Source of the DNA: Undaria pinnatifida
Lineage: Eukaryota; Sar; Phaeophyceae; Laminariales; Alariaceae
Length of the DNA: 64,000 nucleotides
Direction of reading: 5' to 3'
Assembly: GCA_012845835.1 (NCBI GenBank)
Contig: JABAKD010000021.1
Location: forward strand, 8,391,006 to 8,455,005
The notes beneath the pieces were generated by a model that had not been told where the DNA came from, did not search any database, and saw only the letters and a program-made list of their open reading frames with translations. The translations under genes and the position numbers were made by a program. Shown in pieces: positions 55,422 to 64,000 of this stretch. Positions within the stretch are counted from its first letter, which is position 1; the number at the start of each line of letters is the position of its first letter.

Positions 55422-55892
55422 ATGGCCTCGAGATTGCCTCGCTGTTTCGCAGCAGCCGCAGCAACAGCATCAGCGGCAGCAGCAGCAGCGCCAGGGACCT
55501 CAGCAGGCAACCCGAACACAAGGCAAGCGAGCAGCAGGCGCCGTTGCAACGCGCAGGGGGAGGAGCAGGAGCAAACACAGGCCCGAATAGACGGACTGCA
55601 TACTACTAGCGCACAGAAAGTTGGATGTGCTTCTTCTAGTGCGAGTCATCATCGTAGCGGTGGAAATAACGTGGGGCCATCGATTGACGCCCTTAGACCC
55701 GTGTCTCCCTCTTGGAAGGAGGCCATTGCCTCAGTGCGTTTGGGGAGGGTTGCTTATGCGGACGCTGCTGCTGATGTCGCCCCTCATTTCCCGATGGAGG
55801 GAGGGGAAGGAGGAGGAGCTGGAGGAGATACTATGATGCCATCGCTGGAGGAGGGCGAGAAACCGGAGTTTATCCAGCGTGCTGATGCGCAG
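55422..55892 (+). CDS. unknown gene, exon 1
   Basis: 157 codons, donor gtatga. After the targeting-like start comes a Gln/Ser-rich linker, then SWKEAIASVRLGRVAYADAA and an acidic end EEGEKPEFIQRADAQ. The frame is open upstream to another Met at 55266, so the start is a choice based on the transit-like sequence. Confidence 0.55.
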
Positions 55893-58800
55893 GTATGAGG
55901 CGTGAGAGGCAATGTTCTTGCTCACGTTTACGTACTGCTGTCGTGTCGTTGTCGCTGCTTGCGTGAGCAGCACACCATGAGGCGGCTGATAGATGGATGG
56001 ACCTAGAAATAGCACGCGCGATGCTGCGTGATTAATTATACCTAGTCATGGTACGAATGTGATAGCCGGGCCGGCAATACAGCAGGACCAGATGTCAGCT
56101 TACTTTTAGGCCGCACATTTTTGGAATGCATCCTGTCACAAACGTGCATCGAATGCCCGGCACTATTTGACGCACCTACTGCACGCTCAACGTAGCATGA
56201 CGTACACAGCGTGCAAGCTCAGCTCAGCATGGCGTACACGGCGTGAGAAATACCCAGCAGTTGGTGGCTGACAGATGGGTGGGCTTATGGTCCTACCAAG
56301 CGCGAGGCCATACGCAAGTACATTTTGATATGATAGCCGCAATACAGAAATACCTGGTGTTGCGAATACTCGAGGACTTTGAGGCCTCACAGCAGCTGAG
56401 CTGTCGTTTCACAATGTTCTGGTTCCAGCTTTCCTTACTGCGTGAGCAGAGGGTATAGCTGAAATAGGTGGACCAATGCGTGGGCTTATTCCTGCTGTAT
56501 ACCACCCACGATGTGTTGGCACGAGTATGGTATGCCTTACCTGGTCCTGGTATATCGTACCCCAGGTACTTTTGATACAAGTACTTGTACTGTAGCCGGA
56601 AATGCGATACAATAGTATGCAGATGGCGGTCTCCCAATCTTGGCGGTATGTGCCAGCGGACGATGCCGACAGTATACCGGGCACCGGCACTATACGACTC
56701 TGGGTTTAGTACCGATACTGGCACTGTGAGTAGAACCGTGTGTTCCAGTTGTGCCACGAGATTTCATGGGCATTATACAGGCATTAGGCACTATTCAACC
56801 GGCACCATAGGGAGGCCCCCGCTACACCGGTATGCTTTATTTGCTAAGATGGCGTCCTTACCGTCATCCTCCCCGTAACGCGTTACATAAAATCGTTGCG
56901 AAAACGCAAAGTGGACAGCACTTTAAGTTGTTGATAGTGGGTTATACCAGGTACCGCTCTAGATACCAACCGCTGCAGATTATAGCGTAACGCAACAGCG
57001 ATACTATGTACGACACTATTTTCTGTGCGCCACAATGCTGCCGGCGCGCCATGGTATATATAACACAACGCTTCCTAATAGACACCGGAACCTAATGCAG
57101 CAGATAACGGCGTCCCTTGTCGGTAGACTATGCGAAGCCCACTACCGAGAAGGGCTGCACGGCTACTGTCTCTCGCACCCTATTAATAGTGCTGCTGACC
57201 TGCTGGGACAGACTTTCGAGCTACTCGAAGGAGACGCATGCTACGGTAGGATCAAGCCATTTTTTCCCTGCAAGGTTCATGGTGTGAGGAGCTCTACACC
57301 CCTCCGAGGCGAAAACTGATTTTGGAAAAGATAGAAAGTGCTTTTGTGATGAACAATCTCATGGCCGCTTAATGCTATTAATAGGCTGTTAATAGGGGTA
57401 TACTAAAGCTTCACAGTGCGAAAAAAGAATGGCATTCCAACCATTTTGGGGTATGAACCCCTTCGGAGCCCCAAAACCCCTTCCGTATACCAGTTACAAG
57501 TAAGTTTACCCAAGCATGGGTTTCCAGTTGTAAAAGACGTTAACTAGCCCCGCATTCGGACAATGTTAATAGCCGAAAATTGTTATCCCTGTCGTGGCAT
57601 GCGTCAGGAGCGGAATGATGTCGGGTCGTTCGGTGTCTCGTTACGAAGTCCGGAAACTCGTGCAGTAGCAGAACCCCACTAAAAGGGGAGGAGGGGAGAT
57701 GCGGTTTTCGAGCAAATAAGGCATGTGGGCATGCCACAAGAGGTGGACTAGATGCTGCTGCTGTGTGGTAGACATGTCGGTCAGCAGCTCTCCCTCCCTC
57801 TCCACAGAACTGGATTATTAGTTAGGGCTATCAATCGACTGTGTTTGCCAATGTTTAAAACATCGGTTTTCGGCGCAGCCGATATTTGACATATGGGCAA
57901 GCCGAGATATCGCCGGTATATCGGGGAGGGACATCCGACATATCCATCCGACATGTCGGCGAAGCCGAGATATCGTCGGTGTATCGGGCGTGCGCCGCGA
58001 ACTTATGGCCATTCGCTTGCGAAATTGGGTGTTTTGAGGGCAGTACCAACCGATGTGCTGATTCCGAATCCGATTCCGGTTCCGATTTAAATCGCTCCAA
58101 TTGTTTGGGTGAGTCAACTCCGATTCATACCCCTACAGAGTTACTAACTGCAGTTTTGTAGGACCCATGTACTGGCGTGTTTGCGAGGGCTGGGTAGGAG
58201 TTAGGTATGAAAACATATTGTACTATTAGTCTAATAGTATTGAAACCGGCGAGCGTCACAATTTAAGGCCAATCTAATCCAACCCATGAAAAATCAGCGA
58301 AAAGTTAGTTTACCAATATGTTTTCGTACCATGGCTTTATTTTCTAGCCTAATTTGTTCGTGTGGTGGGTTGGTTGGCCTTGGGATTTTACATGACTTCA
58401 TTATTTTCCAGTTAATGTGAGAACGAGAACAACAGCTTGACATTAGACGGTTTTCATACTACCTTCAACATGTTTTTCAACCCAAGAGAGTTAGATTGGA
58501 AATCGCAAACACCCTATTGCGCCAAAAAAACACCCCGAGTGCGATATTTTGAATTGTCTACAGTAATAGTGTGGAATAGAGTGCAAGTATCATCATGCGG
58601 CGTGCGCCTCGTACAGCTCCTTCCATTGCGGTTCGGACGCGCACAGTACCCCGGTAGGTCGGGCTGGTTCGTGTAGCCAATGCTGTTCTCGTCGTTTGAA
58701 GTCGACGCGTTTTCCCTCTGAAGCCCCAAAGCTACTGCGGTGCTAGACTACGGTACGTGTGGTATAACTTGTTGTTTTCCCACTGCTAATAGTGTGTTCA

Positions 58801-61800
58801 CTGGACGCGCGCAACGGTAGAGGTGTGCACACAATTTTTTTTTGAGGCTCGTAACCACTTGGGGGAGCTGGTTATATGCCGCCTTCTAAGGCAAAAGCTG
58901 ACTTTTGAGGAAACTGAAAGCGCAACACGATGAATAAACCCATATGACTCGTGTGGCCCAGGTATACAGACAATCGTTTTGCCTCATTTCGCAAAACAAG
59001 ATCGGCATTCCGGCGATTTTGGGTCAGGGAGTCCCGTCCTCTAGAAAATGATTTAGTCAAAAAGAGGTATACCATATACCTTTATCGTCTATCGTAGCTC
59101 GCGACCCGGGTGCTGGTGTCGCCGGGCAAGACTTGCATGCCTTCGCAAATCGGACAATTCATTATATAGATCCTCTAGGTTGTATAATTTTCCGTCGTGA
59201 GGTGTTGTACATAGAAGCCTCTTCACGCAGATCCCACATGTGCGGCGGAGCCATGCCATACAGGTGTGCCACCCGGCAAACAGAGTCTACATCGCGCAGG
59301 CCGTATTAATTGGGTGTCTTATCATGCCCTGAAACGCATGCAGTAAATCACGAAATTGATAGATTCTGGTCTTTGCGATGTGCGCATGCATGCATGTCCA
59401 GCAGTAAGGGTCCCGCAGTATGGCAGACGGTGGTGTACCAGAGCAATTTGACCACCTTATCGAGGTAAGCCGCCTTATATCGCTCCAAGATATGAGTGCA
59501 ATTCCGCAATCACGCGAAGCGAGTTTGACGGCCATGTATCGGGATATCGCACTAATCAGACCGCCTTATTGGGGAACCCCTACTTTGTTGGTACGAGCCA
59601 GCCGGTCGGTGGTCGACGACTAGTACCCTCGTCAAGTGAAGCCCCTTGTTCTGTTGCGTTAGGCTTGTAAGTGCGAGTCTCGTTGCACTTGTCAGACTTG
59701 AACCTTCTTGGGGCCAATTTTGTACAGCGAAATGAAACAGAGGGATAAGCGCGTCGTTATCATGGTGCGAAGCATGCGGCACACGGCCGCGCAGGCTGTG
59801 CGCGCTATTTCAGGTAGTTAATTGCGTTGGAGTTCGACTGGAAACATCGTCGTCGGCTAATCTAGCAGACCGGTTTGTTTCGCGTGAATGATGCTGTTGT
59901 CGTCTATTGTATTCCGTTGACTTTTTCCCTCTGAAGCCCCGGAACGGCTATGTCAACGCTCTTACTTCTCAAACCATGTATCTCAGGGCGTACCGGTATG
60001 AACCCCTTTGGGCCCAGGTCAAGCGACGCCAAAAGCGACTAGTGCGGCAATGCTAGCGTGTTTGCGAGACACCATTTTTTTTTGGCGAAGGGTACAGTTG
60101 GGGGTGTACCCCCATCTTTTCTATCAGGTTTGAGCCACTCGCCCGAGTGACTGTACCTCGCTAATTTTCTTTTGGGGGTGATTTGTTCAGCGTAGCTGAC
60201 CATTTCCTGTGAGTCGTTCTACGGTAGCCCCTCCCTACTTTTATTTAACCCAATTCGCCGGTTTGGGAACCAGCTCCCGGCCGTATCTCCTGGGGCACCC
60301 CGACGCCGTCGTTGGACAGTTCTTTCCAAACAACGAAGTATATGAAGATGTGTTTTTCATAGCATCCTTCCTCGTGTCGAGCAGCCATTGAACGGTCGTT
60401 GAAGAAACTCGATGGTTTCCGGGGGCGGGGGCGGGCTGTCATAGAATCAGTCCTGTGCGGCTTCACATGGCCAAACCAACAAAACAGCGATAAACGGTTC
60501 ACACCGCAAAGGAAAAGGCGGGTCACTCACACGAACGACCTCGAGCTGCTGCGAAAAAATGTCCCGAAAGGGATCCATCCCCCTGCCGTAGCTTCGGGCC
60601 CAGGTATACAAATACCAAAAGCGACAAGTTCGGTAACGCTAGCGTGTTTGCGAAATACTTCGAAGGATCATTCTGGGTTGGGTCCTTGGTCCCTGGTATA
60701 GCGACACCAAAATCGACAAGTTCGGTAACGCTAGCGTGTTTGCGAAATACTTTGAAGGATCATTCTGGGTTGGGTCCTTGGTCCCTGGTATAGCGATACC
60801 AAAAGCGACAAGTTCGGTAACGCTAGCGTGTTTGCGAAATACTTCGAAGGATCATTCTGGGTTGGGTCCTTGGTCCCTGGTATAGCGACACCAAAATCGA
60901 CAAGTTCGGTAACGCTAGCGTGTTTGCGAAATACTTTGAAGGATCATTCTGGGTTGGGTCCTTGGTCCCTGGTATAGCGATACCAAAAGCGACAAGTTCG
61001 GTAACGCTGGCGTGTTTGCGAAATACCGTTCTGGGTTGGGTAAGAGCTGGGCAGGGAAAACATATTATACTACTAATGGTAGTGAAACCGTCGAACGTCA
61101 CAACGCAATGCCAATCCAACCCTGGAACAAATTGCCAAAAAATAGGTTGATAAGCATGTTTTCCTGCCAGTTTTTGGATTTCTACATTACCCTAATGTTT
61201 TTGGTGGGATAGTTGGCCTCGGGTTGTTTTCACGTTCCCCGGTATCAACTCAATGCTGCTACGTATTACTGTTTTTTTCTTCCACCTCAAAAGAGTTTGT
61301 ACATCCCAAACACGTAAGTATGGACACTAATCTTCTAGGAAGAGCTTGCTGCATAATTTTATGAAACGATTAGTATGGATACTAACCTTTCAGGAGGAGC
61401 TTGCTACATAATTTTATTAAATGATTCTAACGTCAGCTGTGGGTTCGATAAGTGTAAGGTCGATAGTAATCTTTGCAAGCTACGTAATACACCGATGGCT
61501 CGTTTTCAATACGTAAGGTTTTCGCTAGTCAAAACCTAATCAATAATAACATATGGACATTAAGCCTGCAGCATGAACAATGAGGAAGACGTTAGTGTGT
61601 TGAGTGACATGGAAATTATTGTCTATTGCTGTAAGAAAGATACAATATCATACAATTGCACATGTGCCATCATGCTGCCCTGCGCACGTGTTACTTACTT
61701 CCTTATGGTGACGGGCGCTATTATGCGGTAGAGGTACTGCTGCAGCACTTTTTGTCCAGATAATTTCTCTCCGAAACCTATTTTTTTTCGTGGATTAGTG

Positions 61801-63368
61801 GGCCTTGGGCTAGTTTTCGCCGGTCTCAATACTCGTAATTATTGTATGTTTTCCCCCGCCCAAAGTTATTTGTAAGTCGCAAACACCTATTGATTGTATT
61901 AATATCAACGTTCTAGACTGAGTGTGCAACATAACTGTACACGTACCATAAGGCTGCGCACTTGTCGCATGTCTCCTTATCTTGCCGCATGCTATTTAAC
62001 CAGGTACACGATAGAGGTACTACCTGTAGCACTTTTTTGGCCCAAACTTTTCCACGGAGTTTCACGGGTGGGACCACTTCTCGTGGATCGGATCGGGTCA
62101 GGCTGTCCCGACCCGACCCGACCCGACCCGACCCGACCCGACCCGACCCGACCCGTTAGCATCAAAGATGTCCGCTGACGGTCTAGTTTTGGCCCGCGAA
62201 GGCGTCTTTGGATTTAATATACTATTCTTATTATGTGGAGTTCCTTGACGGCTGTCCGTCAAGGGGCAAAAGTGCCATCAACCCACATCTTTGGTTAGAA
62301 TTGCAAGCCTCCTGACCCGACCCGACCCGACCCGGCCCGCGGGCTGATTTTCATGACCAAAGAACAACCATAAGCATTAACAACTGACAGGGCGGGTGCC
62401 TTACCTAGAGGCTGCGCTGCCCGATATCGTCGGAATTCGTTTATTTCGTACTCGAACGTATGTTTCTCGCTTTTTTAGTACCAGTCGAGCGCCCTTGCTC
62501 GTCTCCTTTATGCAAGTCCAACCTCACGCTATAATTGCAGCAGATATTTCTGAGCTCCTACTCGTATTAAATAGCATGAAGAGCTCAATATCTATAAACC
62601 CGAAACATCACTTACCCGATACCGTCGGAAATTCGTTGTTTCGTACTCTGCCGTACGCTTTGGTTCTTGAGTACCAGTCCTTGCTTCTCTCCATAACGCA
62701 GCCATCCCATGGATGTGGTGCAGCAGATTCTTAGATTTTTTTTGAGTTCCTAATATGAGCTAGCTCGATATCAACATCACCCGAAGTACGACTTTCGAAG
62801 GCAATCGTTGGCACAAAATCCCAACAATTTTATGCGCCGGTCCTATGAGTAAAACGAAGATTCTCGTTTAGTTATCGCAACCCCTATATCTCTCCCGAAA
62901 ATCCTTCCATATACAGTGGTGTCCCCATTTTAAGACCATAGCAGAGATAAGACCAGGTAAATCGGCTTGTCACGAAGAAGATACTACTTGGAATTAGTAC
63001 GGGATTATTTTTCCAGTGGTGAAAGATAAGACCATGGTAGAGATAAGACCACCTAAGTTGGCTTGTCACAGAGTGGTCTTTAACTGGGTAAACCACTGTA
63101 CTATTATTTTTGCTTTGCCTCACAAGGTAGATCAGTTTTGGGGAGAGGTAGATAATGTATAGAGCGTGTATGGAGCTCTGCAGGGGAGGAGCCTTAAAAA
63201 CTAGAAAAAGGTGTACCTCTAGCGTAGGATGAGAGGAGTCGACACCGCTCCCAGTTGATCTGCTCCTGCTCTTGATTAACCCTTTTCCGGCAGGGATTAC
63301 ATGGCGAGACCTGGAAGGCGTTTAAGCGCGGTCTTGCTACCCTCACGAGTGCTATCTATGTACGATAG
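55422..63368 (+). CDS. unknown protein with organelle-targeting-like N-terminus (incomplete model)
   Basis: Exons likely at 55422-55892, 57101-57245, 59987-60017 and 63294-63359 (or to the stop at 63366-63368). Exons 1 and 2 join in phase; exon 2 to 59987 needs one more exon that I did not find; 59987-60017 joins 63294 in phase. The N-terminus (MASRLPRCFAAAAATASAAA) is Arg-containing, hydroxylated and Ala-rich like a mitochondrial or plastid transit peptide. I do not recognise a domain. Confidence 0.4.
57101..57245 (+). CDS. unknown gene, probable exon 2
   Basis: Acceptor cctaatgcag, donor gtagga. It codes QITASLVGRLCEAHYREGLH, GYCLSHPINSAADLLGQTFE, LLEGDACY plus one base. Helical-looking, phase 0 in. 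A tandem cagcag acceptor is present. Confidence 0.5.
59440..59585 (+). repeat. single-copy relative of the 18-bp array element
   Basis: ttgaccaccttatcgaggta, tatatcgctcc, gatatgagtgcaattcc and ttattggggaacccctact match the flanks and unit of the array at 47545-47970. Confidence 0.75.
59987..60017 (+). CDS. unknown gene, candidate small exon
   Basis: Acceptor tgtatctcag, donor gtcaag. It codes AYRYEPLWAQ after one leading base. Its 3' end and donor flank (gcccag followed by gt..agcgac.ccaaaa) resemble the unit of the 92-bp satellite downstream. Confidence 0.35.
60603..61030 (+). repeat. 92-bp satellite with 184-bp higher-order unit
   Basis: gacaagttcggtaacgct recurs at 60623, 60715, 60807, 60899 and 60991, exactly 92 apart. 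Variants alternate A-B-A-B-A: taccaaaagcg with ttcgaagg versus cacccaaaatcg-like with tttgaagg. Confidence 0.95.
61007..61212 (+). repeat. dispersed repeat shared with 58155-58340
   Basis: ggaaaacatatt..actacta, gtgaaacc, cgtcacaa and ccaatc..accc blocks align in order between the two loci; about 190 bp. Confidence 0.7.
62061..62350 (+). repeat. GGGTC-family dispersed repeat, copy f, interrupted
   Basis: A run of about nine gaccc pentamers ends at 62156. The element resumes at about 62300 (tcctgacccgacccgacccg) after a 130-bp TIR insertion. Confidence 0.8.
62163..62292 (+). mobile_element. TIR element nested in GGGTC repeat
   Basis: Inverted ends caaagatgtccgctgacgg and the inverse of caaagatgtgggttgatgg. 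gttag is found on both sides, a possible target duplication. Same family as 5774-5928 and 16231-16371. Confidence 0.7.
62914..63098 (+). mobile_element. TA-flanked TIR element (mariner-like MITE), copy 2
   Basis: Begins cagtggtgtccccattttaa and ends ttaactgggtaaaccactg, with TA at both flanks. 185 bp; the inverted ends extend over about 25 bases. Confidence 0.8.
63294..63359 (+). CDS. unknown gene, candidate later exon
   Basis: Acceptor ccttttccggcag, then GLHGETWKAFKRGLATLTSA IY. Either a gtacga donor follows or the frame stops three codons later (VR-stop). Phase 0 in. Confidence 0.4.
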
Positions 63369-63784
63369 AGGCGGCGTTTTTCGGCTTTTTTGTTTTTATT
63401 TTCTTCTCTGAACGACGGTGCTCCTCAACCCCTTTAGAGCGCCCCAAAATCCGTCCCAATTCTAACTTCAAGTAATTTTGTAAAAAAAAAGGCTTTCCAG
63501 CAGTGAAGGACGTTAAGCCGACATCGACGAAACTTTGTTGTTTTGTTGCAAAATGTTTTCTTTTGTACACCCCACGTAGACCATTGATTTGTTCATCGAG
63601 TTCTTGCAGTTTCATTTTGCTCAAAAGGCCAAGGCTACATAGGGGGCGGTAGGGGGAATTTTAATACATGTTGATACTCCCTTTTTTCGCTATTGGATTT
63701 TGTAAAATGGTTGACGTACCTTGCCACTTGTTCGAGAAAGTGGTTGACGTACTCTTTACGTTATGTACATCTTGAATGACCCTA

Positions 63785-63990
63785 TAACCCTAACCCAATC
63801 AAACGCAACCAACCATTGTAGGGTGAAACCCCCTTCGCCTGGTACACAGCAGTGCGCGTCAACCATATTCCCGAAAAAGTGGTGAGCTCTATTCGAGGAC
63901 CCTAACCCTCGCCCGATGAAACGCAACCAACCATTGTAGGGTGAAACCCCTTTCGTCTCGTACACAGTGTGCGTCAACCATTTTCTCGAA
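63785..63990 (+). repeat. tandem duplication of about 120 bp at window end
   Basis: Two units start near 63785 and 63900 with ccctaaccc and contain gcaaccaaccattgtagggt; a gttgacgtac motif precedes. Confidence 0.85.
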
Positions 63991-64000
63991 TATGTGGTAA

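Noticed and set aside
1-64000. tRNA, rRNA, transposase or reverse transcriptase genes
   Set aside because: I looked for conserved motifs on both strands and saw none; mobile elements here are all short and noncoding.

Overview
The window is nuclear DNA of a eukaryote. Genes are split into many short GC-rich exons by GT-AG introns (two look GC-AG) of 45 bp to 5.5 kb. Introns and intergenic DNA are packed with poly-C/poly-G tracts, microsatellites, minisatellites and short terminal-inverted-repeat (TIR) elements. Long introns plus Ala/Gly-rich low-complexity inserts in otherwise conserved enzymes fit a brown alga or related photosynthetic stramenopile best. That placement is an inference from style, not from a marker gene. 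I see no rRNA, tRNA, CRISPR or transposase gene.

Region 1 (1-41512, + strand) is one very large gene. I rebuilt 24 exons by reading coding segments and requiring strong splice sites and matching reading phase at every junction. All 23 junctions are phase-consistent, and the exons sum to 2637 nt (878 residues plus stop); the true 5' end lies upstream of the window. The N-terminal half has a cysteine-containing, probably luminal domain and a bundle of membrane helices resembling the Wntless/TMEM181 (WLS-like) fold. The C-terminal half is a class 3 (fungal-type) lipase with FRGT, GHSLG and a complete Ser-Asp-His triad. About 38.9 kb of the 41.5 kb is intron.

The most unusual signal is that introns beside at least six of these exons, plus DNA after the stop codon, hold degenerate partial copies of the neighbouring exon edge, often with the splice site still attached. 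I call these exon ghosts. A 92-bp satellite in region 4 may have the same kind of origin.

Region 2 (41513-51893) has no secure gene: TIR elements, a post-stop 80-bp repeat, a 24-36-bp minisatellite (about 45340-46430) that contains one possible terminal exon, and an 18-bp array (about 47640-47950).

Region 3 (51894-55892) is a divergent gene pair. On the minus strand is a peroxisomal NAD-carrier-like member of the mitochondrial carrier family whose loops are swollen by low-complexity inserts; its last short exon was not found. On the plus strand, 477 bp away, starts an unknown gene with an organelle-targeting-like N-terminus.

Region 4 (55893-64000) contains a few likely further exons of that unknown gene, separated by satellites with a higher-order structure and by TIR elements.
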